From positions 1 to 64,000 of the forward strand of contig NZ_FOGU01000007.1 in assembly GCF_900111315.1 (NCBI RefSeq): 64,000 nucleotides of DNA. The letters are read 5' to 3'. The first letter of the stretch is position 1, and every line of letters starts with the position of its first letter. The position numbers were made by a program, and so were the translations under genes. Origin of the DNA: Tranquillimonas rosea (GTDB taxonomy: Bacteria; Pseudomonadota; Alphaproteobacteria; Rhodobacterales; Rhodobacteraceae). Positions 42,069 to 50,729 of this stretch are shown one piece after another. The notes below the pieces were generated by a model, which worked only from the letters and a program-made list of their open reading frames with translations, was not told the DNA's origin and did no database searches.

Positions 42069-42104
42069 TACCGGAGCGCCGGAGCGTTCCATCTGCGAGG
42101 CATG

Positions 42105-42881
42105 TCAGCCCGCCCGGCAGATGAGGGTAAGATCGAGAGACGGCACCTCCAGCTCCGCCTCGGAGGGGCCGAGCGGGCGCCAGTTCGCCCCCGGCGTCTG
42201 ATCCGCGCGCCGGGCGATCTCGTCCACCTGGGAAAAGCGCAGCGTCAGTTCGGCAAAGCGCTCCACCGGGCCCGGCCGCAGGCGCAGGGCAAAGCTCTGG
42301 CCGTCAATTCGGCGTTCGTCCCCGAGCTTGCGGACGGCCGCCCCCGTGATCGCGGCGAACTGCGCGGCGGTGGCCTGAGGATCGCGGCTTTCGATCACGA
42401 TGTCGGTCAGCTCTTCGAAACCGTTGGGATGGGACATCCAGTCGTCGCGCCAGACCAGCTCGGGCGTCAGGTGCCGGCAGAAATAGACGCGGCCGCCCGG
42501 AAAAGCCGTCGGGGGAAGCCGGACGGTCGAAAAACGGGCCTCGTGGCTCTGTCCATCTATCTCAACCGGGCGTGAGAACGCCATCGGTTCCAGCGGCGCG
42601 AGCCCGGCGTCGTCAAGGTGCCGGTACGTCTCCGGCGCGTCCGAGGTGCGGAACACCAGGCCGTTCAGCCCCCGCGGCGAGTCCAGCACTTCCTGACGCT
42701 GGCGCCCGGTCGCGGGCACCCCCACGAGTTCCAGATACGCCAGCGGCGTCACCATCAGGTGATTGATGGAGCCGAGCGAGTGATGCCCCCGTGGGGTCAG
42801 GTGAAAGCCGAGATCCGCGAACAGCGTCGACGCGGCATCCATGTCGCGGAGCGTGTTGATGACCACATGATCGAGTTCCAA
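42105..42881 (-). CDS. VOC-superfamily (glyoxalase-like) protein
   Basis: The 258-residue protein contains two babbabb modules of the vicinal-oxygen-chelate fold. The start MELDHVVINTLRDMDAASTLFADLGFHLTPRGHHSLGSINHLMVTPLAYLELVGV carries the first metal-ligand histidine (H5) and an ELVGV strand. The second half contains LTDIVIESRDPQATAAQFAAITG. It resembles the Glyoxalase_3 type of family, whose members include isomerases, dioxygenases and lyases, so the reaction cannot be fixed. It follows the TPP-enzyme gene by 69 bases on the same strand, probably in one operon. Confidence 0.82.
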   Translation of the reverse strand: MELDHVVINTLRDMDAASTLFADLGFHLTPRGHHSLGSINHLMVTPLAYLELVGVPATGRQRQEVLDSPRGLNGLVFRTSDAPETYRHLDDAGLAPLEPMAFSRPVEIDGQSHEARFSTVRLPPTAFPGGRVYFCRHLTPELVWRDDWMSHPNGFEELTDIVIESRDPQATAAQFAAITGAAVRKLGDERRIDGQSFALRLRPGPVERFAELTLRFSQVDEIARRADQTPGANWRPLGPSEAELEVPSLDLTLICRAG

Positions 42882-42950
42882 GAGAGTGGATTCCTCTGTT
42901 TTCGGTCGCGCCCTTCTTCGGGTTGGCCCGCGCGCAGCTCGGCGCGCCCG

Positions 42951-44660
42951 TCAGTAGAAGTAGGGCAGGTTCTTTTCCCTGGCGGCCTTCACCCATGGCG
43001 GCACGAAGGGGATGATCTTGTCCTGGGAGGGGACCATGATCTCGATGAAGTTCGCGCCCTCGTTGCCGATGGCGGCGCGCAGGGCGGGCTCGATCTCGCT
43101 TTCCGTGGTGATCCGGTCCGTCGTAAAGCCGAACCCTTCGGCGACCTTGAGATAGTCCACCGCGCCGAAATCCGTGGTCCATGGCGCGTCCACGTCGTCG
43201 AGCAGGATCGCCTCGCCGCGGATCCAGCCATAGGTGTCGTTGCGGGTTAGGATCACGGTGATGTTCTTGCCGCTGCGCTTGATCGTCTCGAAATCGCCCA
43301 GCACGAAGGCCAGCGAACCGTCGCCAGTGAAAGAGATGATCGGCCCGTCCGAGGCGAAGGATGCGCCGATCCCGGCGGGCACCGAATAGCCCAGGGCACC
43401 CATCGAGTAGTTCGTGATATAGCGCCGCCCGGCTTCCCTGACGGACAGCAGCGCGGAGGGATAGATCGCGCTGACGCCCGGCTCGGACGTGACGATGGCG
43501 TCGGGCGGCAGGATCTCGTCGAGCACCTGCGACAGCTTCACCGGCGACACCGTGCCCTCGGGCATCGGGATGTTGGCGTTGAACACGGCGTCCAGCGCGG
43601 TGCGCTTCATCTCGGAAAGATCGACCGCGGGACGCTCGGGCAGGGACGTCTCGGAGCGGAGCAGTTCCACCATGTATTCGAGTGTCGCCCGCGCGTCGCC
43701 CACAAGGCCGACTTCGACGGGGAAGTTGTTGCCCACATGGGCTTCGGCGATGTCGAGGTGCAGGAACGTCTTGCTCTCGGGCGGGCCGTAGAGCTTCCAG
43801 TGGTCGGTGCCGCTGGAATCGGTGTTGCTGCCCACGAAGAAGATCGTGTCGGCATTCCGGACGTACTCGTTCGAGTATTCCATGCCACCGCGCGCGCCGA
43901 TCACGCGCAGCGCCAGTGGATGCGTCTCGGGGATCGTGCCCTTGCCGGGCGTGGTGGTCGCCACCGGGATCTGCAGCATCTCGGCCAGTTCCTGGATCAC
44001 CGACGAGGCGCGAGAGATCAGCGCGCCCTGGCCGCACACGATCACGGGACGTTCGGCCTCCATCAGACGCGCAAGCGCCGTCCGGACCTTGCCATGATCG
44101 GCGACGGGGCGGTGGGCCGGATAGACCTGATAGTCGGGGTCGGCGTAGAGGTCCGCGATCTCGGCCTCGTCCTGGAAGATGTTGATCGGCACCCGGATAT
44201 GCACCGGCGCGGGGCGGCCCGACGTCGCCACCCGAAACGCGCGGCGCATCAGGAACGGGATCTCCTTCACGTTGGTGATGTGAAAGGATTCCTTGCTGAT
44301 GCTCGCATAGAGCGCGGTCTGGTCCACGCCGGTCAGGCCGTGCTTCTTGTCCTGGTTAATCGGGATGTCCGAGCTGAAGTAGATGAGCGGCACCGAACTC
44401 AGATAGGCCTCGGTCATGCCGGGCGTGCAATGGGTGACCCCCGGACTCGGCGCCTCGAGCACGCCGGGCCGGCCGGTGACCTTGGCATAGGCCTCCGCCG
44501 CGTAGGAGGCGGTGCGCTCGTCGCGGGTCAGGACGTATTCGATGTCCGAATGCTCCTGCCATTCCTTGTACCAGCCGATCGTCGTCTCGCCGGGAAGACC
44601 GAAGACATGCGTCACCCCATGCAGTTCGAGCATCTTCAGGATGGTCTGGGCGCCGTTCAT
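42951..44660 (-). CDS. Thiamine-pyrophosphate-dependent enzyme (acetolactate-synthase-like)
   Basis: The ATG at 44660 gives 569 residues; a TTG 36 bases upstream is possible, and neither start has a strong ribosome-binding site. The three TPP-enzyme domains are clear. The N-terminal Pyr domain has the activating glutamate in VLTRDERTASYAAEAYAKVTGRPG. The central domain has VRNADTIFFVGSNTDSSGTDHW. The C-terminal PP domain has SFTGDGSLAFVLGDFETIKR followed by NITVILTRNDTYGW, a metal site where the usual NN is RND. The family covers acetolactate synthase, sulfoacetaldehyde acetyltransferase and oxo-acid decarboxylases. The lack of a small regulatory subunit and the context argue for a catabolic role. 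Confidence 0.85.
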   Translation of the reverse strand: MNGAQTILKMLELHGVTHVFGLPGETTIGWYKEWQEHSDIEYVLTRDERTASYAAEAYAKVTGRPGVLEAPSPGVTHCTPGMTEAYLSSVPLIYFSSDIPINQDKKHGLTGVDQTALYASISKESFHITNVKEIPFLMRRAFRVATSGRPAPVHIRVPINIFQDEAEIADLYADPDYQVYPAHRPVADHGKVRTALARLMEAERPVIVCGQGALISRASSVIQELAEMLQIPVATTTPGKGTIPETHPLALRVIGARGGMEYSNEYVRNADTIFFVGSNTDSSGTDHWKLYGPPESKTFLHLDIAEAHVGNNFPVEVGLVGDARATLEYMVELLRSETSLPERPAVDLSEMKRTALDAVFNANIPMPEGTVSPVKLSQVLDEILPPDAIVTSEPGVSAIYPSALLSVREAGRRYITNYSMGALGYSVPAGIGASFASDGPIISFTGDGSLAFVLGDFETIKRSGKNITVILTRNDTYGWIRGEAILLDDVDAPWTTDFGAVDYLKVAEGFGFTTDRITTESEIEPALRAAIGNEGANFIEIMVPSQDKIIPFVPPWVKAAREKNLPYFY

Positions 44661-44709
44661 TCTTGCAGTCACCGCTGTCTCCGCTTCTACATGCAAGTTG
44701 GTATGCCAC

Positions 44710-44721
44710 GCTGTATGCAGT
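44710..44721. promoter_or_regulatory. GCTGTATGCAGT palindrome-like site upstream of the TPP-enzyme gene
   Basis: This sequence shares the GCTGTAT-CAG core with the inverted repeat at 41242-41253 in the tctC/GntR promoter region. It lies 50 bases before the TPP-enzyme start, where the GntR/FCD protein could bind to coordinate both operons. Confidence 0.35.
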
Positions 44722-44789
44722 ACGGACTCATAGCGGCTTTGGGAGGCAGATCAATTCTTTTCTGAGGTCGCGGCATGGCCCGCCGGGCG

Positions 44790-46226
44790 TCAGGCCACCG
44801 CGCTGAAACGGGCGGTGGTGGCGTCGACGTGGTACCGTGCCGCCCAGTCCCGGCTGTCGCGGGCGAGGCGGCAGATGTCGTCGACGATTGCCTCGGCGTC
44901 CGCATCGTCCTGCAGGTAGGACAGGCTGAACCGCACCCAGCCCGGCTTCTCGATCTCCCGTCCCGCGGCCAGTCGATCCATCAGCGCCGCCGACGCGCGC
45001 TCGTCGATCCCCAGAAGCGCATGGGCGTAGGGGCCGGCGCAGGCGCAGCCGCCGCGAACCTGGATGCCGTGCACGTCCGACAGCATCCGCGTGAAGAGCT
45101 GGTGGTGAACGGGCTGCCCCGCCGCATCGGTGACCTGGAACGAGAAGATGGAAAGCGCGTCTGCCTGCCGCAGCCCGAGCAGCTGGATGTTCGGCTCGGC
45201 CTCCAGCCGCTGTAGCGCGCGCTCCCGCAATGTGCGCTCGCGCGCAGCGATCCGATCGGTGCCGACGGCCTCCTTGACCAGCAGGGCGAGCGCGGCGCGG
45301 ATGTCGCCCACGACGTTCGGCGTTCCGCCCTCTTCACGCGCCGCGATGTTGTCGGCGTAGACTTCGCCCCAGGGCGAGACGAAGCTGACGGTGCCACCAC
45401 CCGGCGCGGTCGGTGTGGCGCGGCGCACCAGCGTTTCGCGGACGATCATCACGCCCGAGGCGGCGGGACCGCCGGGAAACTTGTGGGGCGAGAACACGAT
45501 CGCATCCTTCGCCGCGTCCGAGCCCGAGGCCATCGACATCGGCAGGTAGGGGGCCGCGGCCGCGTAGTCCCAGATTGCGAGCGCGCCGTGCCGCTTGAGC
45601 AGGCGTGTCACGTCGTCGGTGTCCGTCATCAGCCCCGTCACGTTCGAGGCGGCCGAGAAGCTGCCGACGACAAGGTCCGCGTCCTCGGACGCCGTCAATG
45701 CGTCTTCGAGCGCCCGCATGTCGGGACCGCCGGTCGTCCCCTCGGCGATCGTGACGACCTCGGCGCCGCTGTCGCGCCAGGGCAGGATGTTCGAGTGGTG
45801 CTCGTAGGGGCCGAGCAGGACGACGATGCGCTCTCCGCCGGCCACGCGCCGCTCGATGTCGAGCAGCCGGACGATCCGTGTCAGGCCGGCCGTGGCGCCG
45901 GAGCCGCCGAAGACGACGTGGCAATCCTCGGTCGCTTCGACGATCCGCGCTACGGTCGCGCGGGCCTCGTCGCGCAGGCGGCTCGCGCGTTGGCCGCAGG
46001 CCGAGGCTTCGGTATGTGCATTGGCGTAGAACGGCAGCACCGCGTCGATCACGAACTCCTCGACCTGCCGCAGCGCCCGGCCAGAGGCGACATGGTCCGC
46101 ATAGCGCAGGCGCCGCATGCCGAACGGCGTCTCGAACGCCATCCCATCCCCGATCAGTCCGGCCCGCAGGCGTCCGATCAGGTCGGGGCCCGAAAGCCCT
46201 TGGGCGAAATCCGAAAGGGTCTGCAT
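44790..46226 (-). CDS. Class V aminotransferase / cysteine-desulfurase-like PLP enzyme
   Basis: The 478-residue protein has the fold-type I PLP core of NifS/SufS-like enzymes: FANAHTEAS-type start (LPFYANAHTEASACGQRASRLRDEARATVARIV), GPYEHHSNILPWRDSGAEV (PLP-stacking histidine), WDYAAAAPYLPM (PLP aspartate) and VFSPHKFPGGP (Schiff-base lysine). Near the C-terminus VRGGCACAGPYAHALLGI contains two cysteines where cysteine desulfurases carry their catalytic one. At 478 residues it is longer than typical SufS (about 405). It is probably a desulfurase- or lyase-type enzyme; transamination is less likely. It is divergent from an Lrp/AsnC gene. Confidence 0.85.
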   Translation of the reverse strand: MQTLSDFAQGLSGPDLIGRLRAGLIGDGMAFETPFGMRRLRYADHVASGRALRQVEEFVIDAVLPFYANAHTEASACGQRASRLRDEARATVARIVEATEDCHVVFGGSGATAGLTRIVRLLDIERRVAGGERIVVLLGPYEHHSNILPWRDSGAEVVTIAEGTTGGPDMRALEDALTASEDADLVVGSFSAASNVTGLMTDTDDVTRLLKRHGALAIWDYAAAAPYLPMSMASGSDAAKDAIVFSPHKFPGGPAASGVMIVRETLVRRATPTAPGGGTVSFVSPWGEVYADNIAAREEGGTPNVVGDIRAALALLVKEAVGTDRIAARERTLRERALQRLEAEPNIQLLGLRQADALSIFSFQVTDAAGQPVHHQLFTRMLSDVHGIQVRGGCACAGPYAHALLGIDERASAALMDRLAAGREIEKPGWVRFSLSYLQDDADAEAIVDDICRLARDSRDWAARYHVDATTARFSAVA

Positions 46227-46320
46227 GCTGCTGCTCCTGTTTCGTTAACGCTCGCAACCTGCGACACAGAGCGTGACGAAATCAGCGACGAATTACTGTC
46301 GTTTCCGTCCCGTGTTGATG

Positions 46321-46334
46321 ATATTGATCGATAT
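46321..46334. promoter_or_regulatory. ATAT(T)GATC(G)ATAT palindrome abutting the Lrp start codon
   Basis: ATATTGATCGATAT has one mismatched symmetric pair and ends directly at the ATG of the Lrp/AsnC gene. No Shine-Dalgarno sequence is visible between it and the start, so bound Lrp would cover the translation-start region, consistent with autoregulation. Confidence 0.45.
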
Positions 46335-46796
46335 ATGACCGTAGAGATCGATCACGTGGACCGCCTCCTGCTGCGCGAGCTTCAGGCTGACGCATCCCTC
46401 AGCCAGCGCGAACTGGCCGAGCGGGTCGGCCTGTCGCAGAACACCTGCTGGCGGCGGCTGAAGCGGCTGGAGGAAAGCGGCGTGATCCGGGGCAGGCGGG
46501 TCGAGGTCGATCGCCGCGCGGTCGGGCAAGGGCTCGTCGTGTTCACGATGCTGCGGACACGGCGCCATTCCCGCGACTGGCTTCAGACCTTTCGCCGGCA
46601 CGTCTCGGCGCTGCCCGAGGTCGTCGACTTCTACCGGATCGGCGGCGACTACGACTACATGCTGAAGATCATCACCGAGGACATGGCGAGTTTCGACCGC
46701 GTCTACCAGCGCCTGATCGACACGATCGAGCTGGAGTCCGTCACCTCCTACTTCGCCATGGAAGCGATCCTCGAAAACCGCCCGTTGGAGGTCTAG
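46335..46796 (+). CDS. Lrp/AsnC-family transcriptional regulator
   Basis: The 153-residue protein has the AsnC-type winged helix (IDHVDRLLLRELQADASLSQRELAERVGLSQNTCWRRLKRLEESGVIRGRRVEVDRRAVG) and the RAM ligand-binding domain (FRRHVSALPEVVDFYRIGGDYDYMLKIITEDMASFDRVYQRLIDTIELESVTSYFAMEAI). No ribosome-binding site precedes the ATG, so the transcript may be leaderless or the site weak. It is divergent from the desulfurase-like gene, and Lrp proteins commonly control adjacent amino-acid metabolism genes. Its stop overlaps the convergent CoA-transferase stop by three bases. Confidence 0.9.
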   Translation: MTVEIDHVDRLLLRELQADASLSQRELAERVGLSQNTCWRRLKRLEESGVIRGRRVEVDRRAVGQGLVVFTMLRTRRHSRDWLQTFRRHVSALPEVVDFYRIGGDYDYMLKIITEDMASFDRVYQRLIDTIELESVTSYFAMEAILENRPLEV

Positions 46797-48619
46797 TCAG
46801 AGCCGCTGCGCTTCGGTCCTTCGCCTTGCCGTTCCACCTCTCGCAACGCGCCCTTCAGCGCGGCCGCAATGACCCGCTCCCGCAGGCCTTCCGCCCGATC
46901 GAGGCCCATCCGCCGCAGGCAGTCATCGGCCGTCGCGCCACCGCGCCGGCCTTTCAAGGCGAGGCGAAGCATGGCGCGCCGCGATCCCTGCGCTTGGCCC
47001 AGGACCGAGAGGGCGGGAAGAAGGCGGCGTTCGGTGGCGTCGAACGCGCTGCCGAAGGGAAAATCTGGCAGGGCGTCTTCGCGGAACGGAGCCAGCCATT
47101 CTGTGACGGTGCCGGGCAGGTTCCGCCCGTGCGCCGGGGGCAGTTCGTAGTCCGGCGCGATCTTTCCCGCGGATTTCGCCTTGTCGAGAAGCTCGGCCTG
47201 AAAGCGGCTGTCGGCGATCTGGATCATCGCCGCGATCGCCTCGGCGTCCGTGCGGCCGCGCAGGTCCGCGATGCCGTACTCGGTCACGACGATGTCGCGG
47301 AGGGGACGGGGCAGGGTCTCGTTCTCGCGGCTCCAGACGATGTTGCTCTCGACCGAGCCGGCCTTCTGGCGGGTCGCGGGAAGCACGATGACGGATCGTC
47401 CGCCGTCCAGCGCGAACGCCTGCGAGACGAAATCGTGCTGACCGCCGACGCCGCTGACGACCTGGCCGTCCTCGCGCGCATCCGAAACCACGGCCCCCAG
47501 TAGCGTCGCCTTCATCGCGGCGTTCACGAACCGTGCATCGCGTCGCGCCGCTCTCTTGGCCGTCTCGTCGCCGTAGAGCTGGTTGGTGAAGCTCACCGGT
47601 TTCATTGCGATCTTGGCGCGGCGGTCGGGCGGCATTTCGCGCAGGCGGGCATAGAACTCGCGGCTTTCGACGAAGAAGCCGGCGTGGATTGCGGCGCCGT
47701 CCACCTCGCGCTTGATCACGCCGGCGTCGAAGAGCTGCAACAGCCCGTCGACCAGCATCTCCGTGACCGAGTACAGCCCTTCGGAGAACGGGCCGGACTC
47801 GTCGAACCCGTCGTCGGGAAAGGGACAGGCCGCGCGGATCGGAGCGATCCGGCCGTCGTGGCGCAGCAACAGGGCGTGGGCGACGGCATCGCCGATCTCG
47901 CCGATGCCGATCTGCAACGTGCCGCCGTCCGGGATCAGGCGCGAGACGTGCAGCGCGATCGCGTGCTCGGTATCTCCGACGGGACGTTTCAGCGCCGAGA
48001 ACAGCTCGAACGGCTCCGGCGGCTCCAGCAGCATGTCGGCCTCCGCCAGCGGGATGGCCGCGTCGCCCCCCAGAAACGGCAGCTCGGGGTTCAGCTCGCA
48101 GCAGAACAGGAACTCGACGTCGCCCGCTCTGCGGCGCGAGAGCACGTCGACGCTGATGTCGGTGTTGCACGACAGGCTGAGCCGATCCCCGTCCGAGGCG
48201 ACGAGTTGCATCACCAGGTTCGGCTCGTGCGCCAGGAGAAGCTCGAGTGCGTCGACGTAGTTGACGGAGATGTAGTTTCGCTGTGCCTGATCGACGCCCA
48301 GCCAGCGCCCGGCCATGAAGAAGAACTCTCGCACCTCGATGTTCGCGGGCAGGGTCCCGTCGCGGAGCATCCGCGCATACTCGATCTGCGGATAGGCTCC
48401 GAAGAGCCGGTCCATCGCGGGCCCGAGAAAGCGCTGCTCCATGTCCGAGGAGGGGGCGGGGCGTTCCAGCGTGAGCGCGGTGAAGATCGACAGGCGGATC
48501 GACGGGTCCGCGACGGCGCGACGGGTCAGGGCGTTGAGCAGCGTGACCGGTTTCCCCAGGCCCAGCGGCAGACCGAGGCGCACGTCCTTCCCGAGGCGGT
48601 CGATGATCTTGGCCGCCAT
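46793..48619 (-). CDS. Acetyl-CoA hydrolase/CoA-transferase family protein
   Basis: The start at 48619 (MAAKIIDRLGKDVRLGLPLGLGKPVTLLNAL) leaves 31 bases to the upstream gene and gives 608 residues. The C-terminal half matches the acetyl-CoA hydrolase/transferase domain: SRLIPDGGTLQIGIGEIGDAVAHALL, GFFVESREFYARLREM, VVSGVGGQHDFVSQAFALDGGRSVIVLPATRQK and VVTEYGIADLRGRTDAEAIAAMIQIADSRFQ. This class moves CoA between acyl groups through a glutamyl-CoA intermediate; GVGGQHDF is the usual oxyanion segment. It is the last gene of the beta-oxidation-like operon and could release or swap CoA at its end. Confidence 0.85.
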   Translation of the reverse strand: MAAKIIDRLGKDVRLGLPLGLGKPVTLLNALTRRAVADPSIRLSIFTALTLERPAPSSDMEQRFLGPAMDRLFGAYPQIEYARMLRDGTLPANIEVREFFFMAGRWLGVDQAQRNYISVNYVDALELLLAHEPNLVMQLVASDGDRLSLSCNTDISVDVLSRRRAGDVEFLFCCELNPELPFLGGDAAIPLAEADMLLEPPEPFELFSALKRPVGDTEHAIALHVSRLIPDGGTLQIGIGEIGDAVAHALLLRHDGRIAPIRAACPFPDDGFDESGPFSEGLYSVTEMLVDGLLQLFDAGVIKREVDGAAIHAGFFVESREFYARLREMPPDRRAKIAMKPVSFTNQLYGDETAKRAARRDARFVNAAMKATLLGAVVSDAREDGQVVSGVGGQHDFVSQAFALDGGRSVIVLPATRQKAGSVESNIVWSRENETLPRPLRDIVVTEYGIADLRGRTDAEAIAAMIQIADSRFQAELLDKAKSAGKIAPDYELPPAHGRNLPGTVTEWLAPFREDALPDFPFGSAFDATERRLLPALSVLGQAQGSRRAMLRLALKGRRGGATADDCLRRMGLDRAEGLRERVIAAALKGALREVERQGEGPKRSGSD

Positions 48620-48650
48620 CGTGTCAGCGTCGGCGTGACGCCCTTCCCGT

Positions 48651-50729
48651 TCAGTCAATGCTCGACCAGCCATCGTCTGGAGCGAAGCGGTTTCCGTGCG
48701 CCTCGGCGAGCGCTTCGAGGCGCGCTTTGACCTCGCCCGTGCCGCGCGTGCGGGCATAGTGCATCGGGCCGCCGCGGAACGGGGCGAAACCGGTGGCGAA
48801 GATCATCGCGCCGTCGACTTGATCCTCGTCCGTCGCGACATCCCTGCGCAGACACTCCACGCAGGCATCGAGAATGGGCAGGATCAGCCTGTCCGTCAGG
48901 TCCGCCGGACCCTCGGGAGCGTCACCGGGCTCGGGCGTGCCCTGGCTCCAGTCGTAGAAACCCTTGCCGGCCTTGCGGCCGGTCTCGCCCTTGTCGACCT
49001 TTTCGCGCAGCCAGCCGGGGATCTCGGCCATCGGCTTGTCGAGGTTCGCCCGCAGGCTCTCGGCGACGTGAAGGCAGATGTCGAGCCCGATCTGGTCGGC
49101 CAGCGTCACCGGCCCCATCGGCATCCCGAACCGGATCGCGGCGCCGTCGACCGTCTCCTTGTCGACGCCTTCGTCGACCAGCATCATCGCCTCCATCAGG
49201 TACGGCGTCAGGGCCCGGTTCACGAGGAAGCCGGGATAGTCGCGGACCCGCGCCGGAAGCTTGCCGAGCGTCCCGCAGAACGCGGCGAGGCGATCGGTCA
49301 CGTCAGCGTCTGTGCGATCGTGGCTGACCACTTCGACGAGCTGCATCTTCGGCACCGGGTTGAAGAAGTGCAGCCCGGCGAAGCGCTGCGGGCTGGGCAG
49401 CGCGTCTGCGAGAGAGGCGAGGCCCAGGCTCGACGTGTTGCTGGCCAGGATCGCGTTGGGCTTCATCCGCGCCACCAGATCGGCATGGATCTTCGCCTTC
49501 AGGTCCGGATCCTCGGGGCCGGCCTCGATCACGAGGTCGGCGCGCGGGACGCCGTAGCCCCTAGGGTCGGGCATCAGCCGATCCAGCGCGTCCCGCGTCT
49601 GGGCTGGGCTCAGATGCGCGCCCTCGCAAGTCCTGCGCGAGGACTTCACCGCGGCGCCGAGCGCGGACGCGTCGACGTCCCCGAGGGTGACGTGGTGCCC
49701 CTTGATCGCCGCCCAGGCGGCGATGTCGCGTCCCATCGGCCCGGCGCCGGTCACGTGGACACGGGAGATGCCGCTGTCGCCGCGCCCCGCCGCCTTGAGG
49801 GACTGGTTCAGAAAGAAGACCCGGATCAGGTTCTGTGCGGTGTCCCCTTCGAGGAGCCGCGCGAACGAGGCGATCTCGGCCTTCTGCATCGCATTGGGGT
49901 CGTCGCCGTATTCCTCCCACAGGTCGATCAGTGCATGGGGCGCCGGAAAGTGATCCTGCGGCGCCTGTTTCGCGGTCTTGCTCCGCATCTGCCGGGCAGC
50001 CAGCTGGCGCCCCTGTTTGAGGTTCATCGCGCGGGCCTTCCAGCCGGTCGCGCGGTCCGGCGCGTCGCCTTGCGCGAAAGTCTCGACAGCGGCGGCGACG
50101 TGGCGCTCTTCGGTGACGACATCCACGATGCCCAGCTTTCGGGCCTTGCCCGCATGCGCCGTCTTGCCCGTCAGCATCAGCGACATCGCCTCTGTCGGGT
50201 CGATCAGGCCGGTCAGGCGGAAGGTTCCGCCGAGCCCCGGATGCAGGCCCAGCCGGACCTCGGGAAAGCCGACGGCCCCGCCGGTGATCAGGATGCGCCG
50301 GTCGCAGGCCAGCGCCAGCTCGAACCCGCCGCCAAGCGCCTGTCCGTGGATGACAGCGACGGTCGGGCAGGGCAGGCGTTCGATCCGGTCGAGGACGTCG
50401 TGCCCCTGTCGCAGCAATTCCTCCGCGCCCCCGGCTTCGAGGTCCGAGAAGCCGCCGATATCGGCACCCGCCGCGAAGCCCGAGGATTTGGTCGACCGGA
50501 TGACGACGGCGCGGGGGCGCTTCGTCTCGATCCGTTCGACGTGGTCGGCGAGTTCGCGCAGCACGTCTTCCGAGATCGTGTTCGTGCCGGACCCGGCCTT
50601 GTCGAGCCCGAGCCACGTGATCCCCGCCGCGTCCGTCGCGACGCGCCAGTTGCCCGTGGGCTCGACACCGTCGAGCGGTCCGAGCTCCAGTCGGGTCTCG
50701 CCGAGATAGCTCAGAACGGGTCCGGTCAT
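48651..50729 (-). CDS. Fused enoyl-CoA hydratase / 3-hydroxyacyl-CoA dehydrogenase (FadJ/FadB type)
   Basis: The ATG at 50729 overlaps the thiolase stop (ATGA), giving 692 residues. Residues about 25-200 are the crotonase domain (VVIRSTKSSGFAAGADIGGFSDL, IHGQALGGGFELALACDRRI, GFPEVRLGLHPGLGGTFRL, where the two glutamates of FadB catalysis would lie). After residue about 310 comes the NAD-binding 3-hydroxyacyl-CoA dehydrogenase (VHVTGAGPMGRDIAAWAAIKGHHVTLGD, NTSSLGLASLADALPSPQRFAGLHFFNPVPKMQLVEVV, FLVNRALTPYLMEAMMLVDEGVD). It does two successive steps of fatty-acid beta-oxidation. Confidence 0.93.
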   Translation of the reverse strand: MTGPVLSYLGETRLELGPLDGVEPTGNWRVATDAAGITWLGLDKAGSGTNTISEDVLRELADHVERIETKRPRAVVIRSTKSSGFAAGADIGGFSDLEAGGAEELLRQGHDVLDRIERLPCPTVAVIHGQALGGGFELALACDRRILITGGAVGFPEVRLGLHPGLGGTFRLTGLIDPTEAMSLMLTGKTAHAGKARKLGIVDVVTEERHVAAAVETFAQGDAPDRATGWKARAMNLKQGRQLAARQMRSKTAKQAPQDHFPAPHALIDLWEEYGDDPNAMQKAEIASFARLLEGDTAQNLIRVFFLNQSLKAAGRGDSGISRVHVTGAGPMGRDIAAWAAIKGHHVTLGDVDASALGAAVKSSRRTCEGAHLSPAQTRDALDRLMPDPRGYGVPRADLVIEAGPEDPDLKAKIHADLVARMKPNAILASNTSSLGLASLADALPSPQRFAGLHFFNPVPKMQLVEVVSHDRTDADVTDRLAAFCGTLGKLPARVRDYPGFLVNRALTPYLMEAMMLVDEGVDKETVDGAAIRFGMPMGPVTLADQIGLDICLHVAESLRANLDKPMAEIPGWLREKVDKGETGRKAGKGFYDWSQGTPEPGDAPEGPADLTDRLILPILDACVECLRRDVATDEDQVDGAMIFATGFAPFRGGPMHYARTRGTGEVKARLEALAEAHGNRFAPDDGWSSID

